This document shows positions 56,472 through 64,000 of a DNA stretch of 64,000 nucleotides, piece after piece. The stretch comes from JAKAGZ01 sp963748105 (GTDB lineage: Bacteria > Bacteroidota > Ignavibacteria > Ignavibacteriales > Ignavibacteriaceae): NCBI GenBank assembly GCA_963748105.1, contig CAVVHP010000011.1, forward strand, positions 372,001 to 436,000, read 5' to 3'. A program made the translations under genes and the position numbers. The first letter of the stretch is position 1; each line of letters starts with the position of its first letter. A model generated the notes under the pieces. It was not told the DNA's origin, did no database searches, and saw only the letters and a program-made list of their open reading frames with translations.

Positions 56472-57343
56472 ATAATGTAGAAATTTTTCATATTGCAAAT
56501 CTTAAATTGCCGACTGACAAAAACAGATTGTTGATGATTTTTGTTGGTATAAATTTAATGTTTACGGGCATAGATGTAGCTCTGGCCCATTCAATAAATC
56601 AATTTATTCCCGTTTATGAGTGGATACCGGTATTATTTTTTCCGTTCGGGGGTCTTAGCTGCATCTACATTGCATTCCAGCAAAACCCAAAAAAATGGAG
56701 TTCCATATTACATATCACCATTATGATGATAGGAGTGCTTGTCGGAATAATTGGAACAGCATTTCACGCAAACGCAGTTTTAAATCCGGGTGGTTATTTA
56801 ACCTGGGCATGGGTCGTTTTTGGTTCGCCGATTCTGGCTCCCCTTGCATTTGCAGGCATTTCATTATTAGGATTGTATGCAATAACCGAAGAAGTTCAAG
56901 ACAAACCCGGTTCATTAGAAATAAAAGGTATTGGAATATTTAAAGCGCCTATATCAAGGGACAAACACTTTTTATGGCTGGTGGGATTAGGATTTGCAGC
57001 AAGTACTTTAACCTCAATAATTGATCATGCTCAATATGGATATACCTTTTACAAATTAATTGCAATTGTTTACGGGCTCTTCGCCAGTTCGGTAGTTATT
57101 TCGCTTTGTGTTTCAAAAACCTGGAGCAAAGGGGATGAGCTAGTTTATTTTTGGACGATGATATCAGCCGTAGTTGTAGGTGTGCTTGGTTTTGGTTTTC
57201 ATCTTTCTGCCGATCTTGCTGGGACTGGTGCTTTGAGCCTTGAAAGAATTCTTGCTTTTGCACCGGTACTTGCACCATTACTGTTTTGTGATCTTGGCCT
57301 GCTGGGTTTGTTGGTAGTCTCGCAGCCAAAAACAAATAATTGA
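56468..57343 (+). CDS. Eight-helix membrane protein of two repeated halves with paired histidines
   Basis: A 291-residue protein starting at GTG overlapping the HAO-like stop (GTGA). About eight membrane helices form two halves about 145 residues apart: His41 (VALAHS) with His187 (IIDHAQ), His100 (GTAFHA) with His245 (GFGFHL), and SPILAPLAF with APVLAPLLF at 120 and 265. Such symmetric histidines suggest b-haem or metal ligation, as in quinol-oxidising membrane subunits. I recognise no known family. Translational coupling implies it is the membrane partner of the octahaem protein. The haem idea is inference. Confidence 0.75.
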   Translation: MNNVEIFHIANLKLPTDKNRLLMIFVGINLMFTGIDVALAHSINQFIPVYEWIPVLFFPFGGLSCIYIAFQQNPKKWSSILHITIMMIGVLVGIIGTAFHANAVLNPGGYLTWAWVVFGSPILAPLAFAGISLLGLYAITEEVQDKPGSLEIKGIGIFKAPISRDKHFLWLVGLGFAASTLTSIIDHAQYGYTFYKLIAIVYGLFASSVVISLCVSKTWSKGDELVYFWTMISAVVVGVLGFGFHLSADLAGTGALSLERILAFAPVLAPLLFCDLGLLGLLVVSQPKTNN

Positions 57344-57479
57344 TTTTTTATTTTTCTATTATTACTTAATCTGGCAGCAGTAAGCAGAAATAAGTTTTAA
57401 TAATTACTTTCTGTAAAATATGCTCTATTATTGAGCGCGTTTCTCTATTATTTTTTATTATACTCCCTGCCCCGCTATG

Positions 57480-57576
57480 CAGCAGCTTCGTCCCCACAAG
57501 CCCGGGACTCGTTCCTAGGAATCCCTATGGGATAAGTTCCCAATGTTTATCCGCGCACGCTGGCCGCTGGTTATAT
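57480..57576 (-). other. attC-like right end K with decayed repeat
   Basis: ggccgctg + GTTATAT (57570-57576) lies 6 bp from the stop of the DUF3124 gene, as in the other sites. Its left portion is replaced by pieces of the scattered repeat (cccgctatgcagcagcttcg, aatccctatgggataag) and no left R box is found. Confidence 0.5.
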
Positions 57577-57581
57577 TGCTG

Positions 57582-58136
57582 TTAATAACCGATGCTACTA
57601 ATAACTCTGCTTTCAGTTTTAAAAGATATTCCTTGTTGAGATGATGTGGATATCATCACCGCTTCTACAATTGGTTTTGCGACTTTTTTTGCTGAAATCC
57701 ATTGTATCATAAATTTTGCAGCAGTACCTCCGCTAATATCTGTCTGCTTAATAATAAATTGTTTTGATTGAAGTGGATTTAATAAAAATTCATCTTCGAT
57801 AAAACTCCTCACTAATTCACCATTTGTGTTGTAATAGTTTATTCTTGCTACAGTTATGCTGGAATTTATATCGGTATTGTGAATATTTAATGTTGCGGTA
57901 AGATCAAATGTTCTATCATTTTGGTGGTAAATACTTGAGTAAACTGGGATGTACAAAACTTCACCAAAAGCATTGTCACTTCTATAATTCTCCCAACTAT
58001 ATTCTTCAGAGAGTAGTAAAATATTTTTGGCTATCTGTTTTTTGTTTTCGGGCTTATTGTTTTCCATTTGACAAGAGGTTATCATTAAAAGAGGAAGGAA
58101 AAGAAAAAATATTAAATTTTTATAATCTAACTCCAA
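57582..58136 (-). CDS. DUF3124 lipoprotein
   Basis: A 184-residue protein. TTG start, lipoprotein signal (FLFLPLLMITSCQ, Cys22), then a DUF3124 domain: VLYIPVYSSIYHQNDRTFDLTATLNIHNTD, NYYNTNGELVRSF and GGTAAKFMIQW. Its function is unknown. It starts 17 bp from the R box of site J, so it is a probable cassette. The start is uncertain because no ATG precedes the signal. Confidence 0.8.
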   Translation of the reverse strand: MELDYKNLIFFLFLPLLMITSCQMENNKPENKKQIAKNILLLSEEYSWENYRSDNAFGEVLYIPVYSSIYHQNDRTFDLTATLNIHNTDINSSITVARINYYNTNGELVRSFIEDEFLLNPLQSKQFIIKQTDISGGTAAKFMIQWISAKKVAKPIVEAVMISTSSQQGISFKTESRVISSIGY

Positions 58137-58152
58137 CGGATTCTATCTAACA

Positions 58153-58345
58153 ATATAACGAAATTGCCGCTAAGCAGCCGTCCATAACAGGGGACTAAAT
58201 TAGAACAAAACTGCCAATAATTTAGCTGTAGGTGCGTAACTTTCATCGTACGCACCTTAGGCAGATATTTTAATTAGAACGAACACCTTGAACAAGTTAT
58301 CCGAAACAGCATGGCCTACTTTACGGTGGCGCCCGGTTGGTTGCA
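58153..58345 (-). other. attC-like site J, right end truncated
   Basis: Left R box atataac (58153-58159) + gaaattgccgctaagcagcc, then the hairpin ggtgcgta ... tacgcacc and the block ttatccgaaacag. The expected right arm is missing; the RsbRD-like gene follows. This is the right edge of the cluster. Confidence 0.6.
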
Positions 58346-58497
58346 TCGAGCCAAACCCGGATTACGTGGAAACAAAAGATCAATTACTCAAAAAAAAGAA
58401 GCGATTAGTACAAATTAAAATTAACTTTCGTTATACTATTTCAATACCAGTTAATAGTTCTCGATTGAGGTGGGAAATTAAAATAATAGAGGAAGAA

Positions 58498-58983
58498 ATG
58501 ATTTCACGTAATTTAAAATCCGATTGTAATATTCAACTGTCTAAGTTGTTGAATAATAAAAGCAAAGAAATAATTGACGAAGCAACCGAAGCCCTTTCCC
58601 GCACACCATTAAAACATTATAAATCAAGTAGTACAAAGCAGAATCTTGAACGACTAACGAATCTTCTTAGCCTGTCATCGGGGGCTATCAAAACCAAAAA
58701 CCTGATCCCGATGGTAGAGTATGCGCAACAAATAGCTAAGGAGCGCTATGAGGATAAATTTGATCTGCAGGAAATTCAAATGGCTTTCAATATACTTGAA
58801 GAAGTGATATGGAATACAATTACCACAGATATGACTCCTGAAGACTATCCAGAAGCGTTCGGATTAGCCGGCACTGTGCTTGGTGCAGGTAAAGAAGCAA
58901 TGGCTGTAGAGTATGTTTCACTCGTAAGCAATAGAAAAGACATAAAATCGCTTGATCTTAGCGAACTTTTTAAGGGTGTGTAA
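58498..58983 (+). CDS. RsbRD N-terminal-domain-like protein
   Basis: 161 residues from an ATG with a GGAAG box; the open frame extends back through site J to 58288 with unrelated sequence. The helical domain has KTKNLIPMVEYAQQIAKERY, FDLQEIQMAFNILEEVIWNTI and GLAGTVLGAGKEAMAVEYVSL, matching RsbRD_N (PF14361) modules that sense stress or haem-like ligands. No STAS or kinase domain follows, so it may act on a separate partner. Confidence 0.75.
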   Translation: MISRNLKSDCNIQLSKLLNNKSKEIIDEATEALSRTPLKHYKSSSTKQNLERLTNLLSLSSGAIKTKNLIPMVEYAQQIAKERYEDKFDLQEIQMAFNILEEVIWNTITTDMTPEDYPEAFGLAGTVLGAGKEAMAVEYVSLVSNRKDIKSLDLSELFKGV

Positions 58984-59183
58984 ATGTAGACCGGACCAGC
59001 AGCTTAGTCTTAAGCTACTAATTGATGAATTTTTCAGGTAGAATACTTCAGTCGGAATGAATAATGATGGTCCACCTCCTGAAGATTAACCACTACCTCC
59101 TCCAGATGGAGAGTTTCCTTCAATGAAGGATTAGCTATTCATAATGAAAAGAGCTTTCATCTAAATTAATGAAAGCACCTGCA

Positions 59184-60017
59184 TTATAGTTTGAATGTTA
59201 TTGCACTAGATAAATTGTAATAAAAATTCCTTATGGGCACAACAGGTTTCCTATCATATTGAGCATTCATAATAAAAGAAAATGATAGCTTTTCTGAAAT
59301 GCCAAAGTTTAGTTGTGCAGAAGGAGAAATACGCGGATAGATTATATCTGCATTCGGTTTTGATTGAATATAGACTATGAAAGAAAAGTCAACATTTTCC
59401 CGAATCTTCCAGTCTATATTATAATAGAAATTCAGCTTAATATAATTTGTGTGAACATCTTGCGGATTAAACGGGCTTTCATTTGCCGGCACACCCCGAT
59501 AGTCCCAGGTCTCCAATTCATACATCAGTCCCAGGGCAAAGTAAGAAATATTGAGTGAATCTTTATTTAAGAGAAAACGAAGATTTTCTCCGGCCAGAAA
59601 ACGAGACTTCATTCCCCTGATACCATTCCATTGAAATTGGATAAATAATTCAGGTTGTAAATTTGATTCCCTGTTAAAACGATATCTTAAATGTGTAAAA
59701 CCGGCATTTACTAATTTTACATTTTGTGTACTATTTAAATCGTATTCTGATAATAATATCAATAAGTCTTTCCTGATAAGGTATGTCAGGTCCGCACTAA
59801 TTTTTAGATTAATTACTGTTTCATCTTCCTGGTTAATGTTTAATCCCATTGTAAAAACAGAGTATAGATCTTTATTCTTGGTACTGTCCCCTCCGGAAGA
59901 TATTCTATCCACATTTAATATCTGTGCAAAACCAGATGAGATAAATATCTGCGAAAAAAATAAAAAACAAAAAATTTTACGGATTATTCTAGAATAGAAG
60001 TTAAAATTCATAGCCAC
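59184..60017 (-). CDS. Outer-membrane beta-barrel, DUF481-like
   Basis: A 277-residue protein with a signal peptide (FCFLFFSQIFISSGFAQ) and a repeated amphipathic strand pattern ending YNLSSAITFKL. A DUF481-type barrel is likely. Its start overlaps the end of corA by 10 bp, so the two are coupled. The cargo is unknown. Confidence 0.7.
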   Translation of the reverse strand: MAMNFNFYSRIIRKIFCFLFFSQIFISSGFAQILNVDRISSGGDSTKNKDLYSVFTMGLNINQEDETVINLKISADLTYLIRKDLLILLSEYDLNSTQNVKLVNAGFTHLRYRFNRESNLQPELFIQFQWNGIRGMKSRFLAGENLRFLLNKDSLNISYFALGLMYELETWDYRGVPANESPFNPQDVHTNYIKLNFYYNIDWKIRENVDFSFIVYIQSKPNADIIYPRISPSAQLNFGISEKLSFSFIMNAQYDRKPVVPIRNFYYNLSSAITFKL

Positions 60018-61072
60018 TCTTTGCGCTTAAAAAATGCTAATAATGCCATGGCAACGCTAACCATTACTCCCCAGAATATAAAATAACTGTATTTAAAATG
60101 GAGTTCAGGCAGATTATCGAAATTGGTTCCATAAATTCCGGCAATAAATGTAAGGGGAATAAAAATAGCAGCAAAAATAGTTAATACCTTCATGATTTCA
60201 TTCATCTTATTACTAATCGATGAATTGTAAATATTTAATTGATCTGAAAGCATTTCCCTGTAAGTATCTATTGCTTCAGTAGCTTGTGTTGCAAGATCCA
60301 ATAAATCTTTTAAGAAAGGTATTGTTTTATCTTCAATAAGTTCATTGTCTGATTTCAATAATTGTATTAAAGCTTCCCTGAGCGGCCTTATAGATTTACG
60401 TAAGTAATTCATTTCCCCCCTGAACGTACTTATTTTTTCCATAACGTCCGGTTTTGGATTTGCAAATATTTCATCTTCAATATCTTCAATTTGATCTCCA
60501 AGTCTTTCAATAATTGAAATGTAATTATCAACAACTGTATCCAATAAAGCATAAGCAAGATAGTCTATACCTGTTCCTCGAATCCTTCCTTTTTGTTTTC
60601 TTATTCTCTCTCTTACCGGTTCAAATACATCACCGGGCTGTTCCTGAAAAGTAATAAGATAAGATTCACCTAATACCATGCTTAACTGCTCTGAGATTAT
60701 TAGTTGTTTCTCTGCGTCATAACGTAGCATTTTTAAGACCAGGAAAAGACAATTATCAAACTCTTCAAACTTTGGCCGTTGTCCGGTGTTTAATATGTCT
60801 TCAAGTAAAAGTGGATGAAGACCAAAAATTTCTCCCAATTTTTGCATCAGTTCGATGTCATTAAGACCATCTATATTTATCCAGGATACTGTTTTAGTCT
60901 CTTTAAATTCTTTACCTTTAGAAATATCTTCCAGCTGTGCTTCGGTTAAATTAGATTTATCGTAATCGATAACTCGAATAAGAATATTTTCTACTTTTGT
61001 ATTCCCAATAAAAACAAGCGAACCGGGAGCCAGGCCTTTATTTGCTTCACGTTTTTTAAAAAATCTGGCCAT
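60008..61072 (-). CDS. corA: CorA-type magnesium/cobalt transporter
   Basis: A 354-residue protein with a large N-terminal alpha/beta cytoplasmic domain (LHPLLLEDILNTGQRPKFEEF, LQ/YISIIERLGDQIEDIEDEIF), a long stalk helix (residues about 190-290) and two C-terminal membrane helices. The pore motif reads GIYGTNF rather than the usual GMN, with NLPEL in the loop. It forms a pentameric channel. The Thr-for-Met change at the filter is present in some CorA branches and may change selectivity. The rest is typical. Confidence 0.92.
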   Translation of the reverse strand: MARFFKKREANKGLAPGSLVFIGNTKVENILIRVIDYDKSNLTEAQLEDISKGKEFKETKTVSWINIDGLNDIELMQKLGEIFGLHPLLLEDILNTGQRPKFEEFDNCLFLVLKMLRYDAEKQLIISEQLSMVLGESYLITFQEQPGDVFEPVRERIRKQKGRIRGTGIDYLAYALLDTVVDNYISIIERLGDQIEDIEDEIFANPKPDVMEKISTFRGEMNYLRKSIRPLREALIQLLKSDNELIEDKTIPFLKDLLDLATQATEAIDTYREMLSDQLNIYNSSISNKMNEIMKVLTIFAAIFIPLTFIAGIYGTNFDNLPELHFKYSYFIFWGVMVSVAMALLAFFKRKEWL

Positions 61073-61140
61073 AATTTTTCCTTATAAGGTTTTATGGGAA
61101 ATATTTTTATCGAATAAGAGCCAATTTTAAAAGAAAATGT

Positions 61141-61606
61141 TCAAAACATTAAGTTTTCAACTATGGTCTTTTCAAAATGGAGTTTATGTAGAATTCTATG
61201 TAAAACAGGAGTAAATATCAAGCTTATAACAACTAAAAATATAAGTCCTGAAAATAAAACATAACTTCCGGCAAATAATTTACCAGCTTCAGCATGAGTT
61301 TCGTTAACTGGGCCAATCCCGCCTTCGCCCTTCGGACACCTCACATAATGATCCCTATGGGGTAAGCTCTCGGTGACAAAAAAAATATATATAGATAGGA
61401 AGACTTTCCAAATTATGTTGGTTAACTTTTGGTAAACTTTTAGTAAAAAGAATAAAATAAATTGTTTGTAATGTTTGAGTTTGGCAGGCTGGCGGAGAGG
61501 TGAATAAAAAGATTTCTGGTTCAACCTTTTTGATCATAACCGCGCACTTATACCCAAGACCGGATTTTATGAATGGCCACCAATCAACAAGAAGAAAGTA
61601 ATGCAC
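61141..61606 (-). pseudogene. Membrane-protein remnant interrupted by repeat sequence
   Basis: Minus-strand coding pieces are visible at both ends. The first part reads MHYFLLVDWWPFIKSGLG from 61606, and the last part GKLFAGSYVLFSGLIFLVVI ... TPVLHRILHKLHFE. Between lies 60 bp of scattered repeat (gcccttcggacacctcac, atccctatggggtaag), similar to sequence at 57480-57545. No single open frame links them. I regard it as a broken small membrane gene, and parts could be chance. Confidence 0.45.
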
Positions 61607-61711
61607 CAGCTATATTTAAAAAATTCAGGATCGTTCTTTGCTGCAGCTCTATGGACAAAGATTTAGAATAAGATCTGTACTTCAATCATAACAGTTCGGG
61701 CCAATGAATTT

Positions 61712-61867
61712 ATGACTAAGGGAGACATATACATACATCACGGAATGCCCCCAATATTATTACGTAACCAGGTAAAAGAGTATTCTGATAATTCACTGCA
61801 AAGGAATTTCGATTTGTGCATCCCTTATCCAAAAGATAATATGGGAATGAAGAGGGCTAAGTTATAA
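61712..61867 (+). CDS. Doubtful 51-residue open frame
   Basis: The frame gives MTKGDIYIHHGMPPILLRNQ ... and ends KRAKL. It has natural amino-acid composition but no Shine-Dalgarno site and no recognised family. It may be a fragment of a lost gene. The remaining sequence between 61607 and 61932 holds nothing else. Confidence 0.2.
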   Translation: MTKGDIYIHHGMPPILLRNQVKEYSDNSLQRNFDLCIPYPKDNMGMKRAKL

Positions 61868-61932
61868 GGATTGTTCAGGGATAGCACAATTGAAATAAAG
61901 CGCTTGCACAGAGGAGCAGATAGAAATAAAAA

Positions 61933-62529
61933 CTATTTATCAAATACTTTTAAATCTTCTACCCAAAACAACTCGCACGACCCACCTCCTGTATCGTCTC
62001 TTCTTAAGGAACTTATCCATTTCCAGCCTTTCGCAGTAGTTACCTTAACAAGATAGCCTTTCATTTCAATCAAACTTCCTTTATATACTTTATCGAATCC
62101 ATCTTCAACATTCTCATCTTTAGGGATAATATGAACATTTGCACTATTTGATATAATTTCATCCCTCGGAATTGGTAGCTTATCAGATTGCCAAAAATAC
62201 CATCTGTCTCTTTGGGATATATCTATATTATCAATCACGCTCTGATCGGACATTGAGCCCCAACCAAGAGCCAGATCAAATGGTGATAATTCACTTTCTT
62301 TCCCGAGGGAAAAATTATTACGACTCAATACTCTTGCCTTGATATCATATTCGGCAAGCGCTTCAACTGTAAATTCTCCCTTAGTCCAATTCTTCTTTAT
62401 CACTAGGTTTGTCTGCTTTGGAGGAAAAGGTGCAGTTACTCCTGGAGGATATGTGATTATTGTTTCGGGATAAAAAAAATAAACAAGAGCAATTGCAAAA
62501 ATTGCTAAAGTTACTAATAATTTTTTCAT
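61933..62529 (-). CDS. Conserved hypothetical exported protein
   Basis: A 198-residue protein. An N-terminal membrane anchor or signal is at 4-20, then a beta-rich domain with ARVLSRNNFS, SPFDLALGWGSMSD, IDISQRDRWYFW and a C-terminal GGGSCELFWVEDL. I have the impression of a widespread uncharacterised family with the same GWGxMSD segment, but cannot name it. Single gene with unassigned function. Confidence 0.75.
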   Translation of the reverse strand: MKKLLVTLAIFAIALVYFFYPETIITYPPGVTAPFPPKQTNLVIKKNWTKGEFTVEALAEYDIKARVLSRNNFSLGKESELSPFDLALGWGSMSDQSVIDNIDISQRDRWYFWQSDKLPIPRDEIISNSANVHIIPKDENVEDGFDKVYKGSLIEMKGYLVKVTTAKGWKWISSLRRDDTGGGSCELFWVEDLKVFDK

Positions 62530-62884
62530 ACTAAAGAAACCTGGTAACTTGAAAATTCAGAACTGTCTAATACTCTAATGTCATCCTTAGGTTTTATCCA
62601 AAGTTAACGATATAAGTAATCTGGATAAATTTATCCTATTCATAGGAGAATCACAAATGATTCGAATTTTACGTTACTGTGGCAGGGCTGTTGATGTTGT
62701 CCCATATCCTATAGACTGGAATGATAATGTGTAAATAATTATAGGGAAAGTGGGATTTAATTGAAAAACGTATGAATATCTTGATGGGTTTGTAATTGCA
62801 TAGGACTGTATCTACTTAATGTATATTTTGCAAAAAAAGGAGTGCATATAGTAGAAGCCTTTAATCTATTATACAAGAATCAAT
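62530..62884. other. Intergenic region without visible genes
   Basis: AT-rich; the divergent promoters of the two neighbouring genes must be here. No repeat or structured element was recognised. Confidence 0.45.
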
Positions 62885-63292
62885 ATGAAATATGAAGTCA
62901 ATTTTATAGCTGATAAAAAGCTGGTAATTATTAAAAATATGGGCGGGCTAAATTTCGCAAAAGCCAATCAATATTCTATTGAAGCCAGAAAACTTGCTGA
63001 CCTAAATAATTGTAATAAATATTTATTCGACCATACAGATACCGCATTTGAGTTTGGTACATATAGATTACATACAGATGGTGCTGCGTTGGAAAATTTT
63101 GGATTCAAAAACTCGGATCGTGTAGCTATTATAATTTCGAGTGAAAGCGACAGGCATTTATTAAATAATAATAAAGTCTTTAACTCAGCTAAATGGTGCA
63201 AATTAAAATATTTTGATTTTTTTAAAGAAGCAGAAAACTGGCTTGCTAAAGATAATGATGACGATTCCGACGAAGAGGTTCTGAAAAAATAA
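62885..63292 (+). CDS. Hypothetical cytoplasmic alpha/beta protein, SpoIIAA/STAS-like pattern
   Basis: A 135-residue protein with a repeated beta-alpha arrangement and segments such as YLFDHTDTAFEFGTYRL and AIIISSESDRH that recall small STAS/SpoIIAA-like folds. No phospho-Ser motif is identifiable. It ends in an acidic tail (DNDDDSDEE). The function is unknown. It has no Shine-Dalgarno box, as many genes here. Confidence 0.6.
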   Translation: MKYEVNFIADKKLVIIKNMGGLNFAKANQYSIEARKLADLNNCNKYLFDHTDTAFEFGTYRLHTDGAALENFGFKNSDRVAIIISSESDRHLLNNNKVFNSAKWCKLKYFDFFKEAENWLAKDNDDDSDEEVLKK

Positions 63293-63563
63293 AGCCCCAA
63301 TAGTGAAAGTATAACCTGGTTAACTGGGGAACGGGAATTTTGAACCCGCATAAATTAAACAATTTACGGGTCAAGTTTGAAGGACCAGAATTTTTATGAT
63401 CTACCACACATCGAGGTGAGGGAGTATTTTGTCAGGTTAAGTGGTTGGCGTATAGCAGAACAGTTTGGAGAATAAAAAGTTAGGAGGCTTATTAAATGCT
63501 AAACTGTTTCATATAATTAAATTAATTCATTAAATTCAACGACAATCATAATTCATTATATAT

Positions 63564-64000
63564 ATGGATTTAGAGAAGGAATTACTTAAAATAAAGCAAG
63601 GATTCATAGAATCTGTAAAGACTCAAAATCAGGTAATATCTGATTTTCATGTCTTATATGATTCTATAAATGAAGAGCTGAATAAATTAACTAAGGGGAA
63701 AAATGAAAAAATTTACCCACTAAGCACTAGTGGGGCAGATATAGTTACCTTAGAAATAAAAAATTTTAATAACACACTGTATGCGCTGATTACAAATAGC
63801 AAGTATTTAAAAGAAATATTTAAAGAAGCATTTTTTAAAGGGAATTATTCATTCATACTAACAACCGGCGCAATAATATTAAATTCTGATGTCCCTAAGA
63901 ATATTAAAAATGATGTCGAAGGGATCTACCTATCAGTCTTGGAACTAACTAATGTTGGTGATATCGAAAAGGAACTTAAAGAACTTACGCGATTAAAAAT
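63564..64000 (+). CDS. Partial hypothetical protein cut by the window end
   Basis: An ATG (MDLEKELLKIKQGFIESV) opens a frame of at least 145 codons that runs off the window. It is helical and charged, with FFKGNYSFILTTGAIILNSD. No family is recognised from this part. The upstream 63293-63563 segment has no gene. Confidence 0.6.
   Translation, partial: MDLEKELLKIKQGFIESVKTQNQVISDFHVLYDSINEELNKLTKGKNEKIYPLSTSGADIVTLEIKNFNNTLYALITNSKYLKEIFKEAFFKGNYSFILTTGAIILNSDVPKNIKNDVEGIYLSVLELTNVGDIEKELKELTRLK

Overview
The window is AT-rich bacterial DNA that most likely comes from an Ignavibacteria-type member of the Bacteroidota/Chlorobi group. This is inferred from C-terminal type IX secretion sorting domains containing YPNPFNP, LytS/LytTR and TIGR02999-type sigma genes, TonB-receptor-like barrels, weak Shine-Dalgarno use and frequent TTG starts. 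No rRNA, tRNA, CRISPR array, transposase or integrase was found.

Layout. 0-2 kb: sigma factor, anti-sigma and TonB-like lipoprotein operon (minus). 2-4.6 kb: dxr-rseP. 4.6-8 kb: a Cys-rich protein of unknown function, a decayed nitrilase and a VOC protein. 8.4-10.2 kb: LytS/LytTR two-component pair. 10.3-15.5 kb: S9 peptidase, GT-C-like membrane protein and TonB-receptor-like barrel. 15.8 kb: HU. 16.2-18.7 kb: an insert bounded by two 225-bp copies of the 5' end of an ABC exporter gene, carrying a secreted type IX cargo and two broken genes. 18.7-21.9 kb: the intact ABC exporter and a DUF885-like lipoprotein. 21.9-25.2 kb: arsenic operon arsR-thioredoxin-arsC-acr3 plus a permease broken by four +1 shifts, with two palindromic candidate ArsR operators. 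25.4-29.1 kb: Spy-like protein and MacA-MacB tripartite efflux genes, the MacB permease carrying a +1 shift. 30-32 kb: a soluble cytochrome c and a haem-motif outer-membrane barrel. 32-36.6 kb: ada and the archaeal-type tRNA amidotransferase pair gatD-gatE.

From about 37.6 to 58.3 kb the window becomes an accessory region. Mostly minus-strand small genes are separated by long palindromic-ended spacers (about 190-325 bp). Their ends match the integron attC R-box layout (RYYYAAC ... GTTRRRY), genes stop at or just inside one end and start just after the other, and their centres share conserved blocks. I read this as a cluster of unusually long attC sites without an integrase in view (CALIN-like). 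It is interleaved with ordinary genes (M1 peptidase, TonB receptor, SpoIIE phosphatase, PDZ protein) and with a second dispersed repeat, called X here. Cassette cargo includes a type IX-sorted protein, a lipoprotein, an ArsR-AHSA1-RibD trio, an outer-membrane barrel, two small membrane proteins and a DUF3124 lipoprotein.

At 55.2-57.3 kb an octahaem hydroxylamine-oxidoreductase-like cytochrome overlaps a membrane protein made of two repeated halves with histidines conserved at the same spacing. This is the most interesting candidate enzyme system here: a possible membrane quinone-linked partner for an HAO-like protein. 58.5-64 kb holds an RsbRD-N-like protein, an outer-membrane protein, CorA, remnants, and hypothetical genes, the last cut by the window end.
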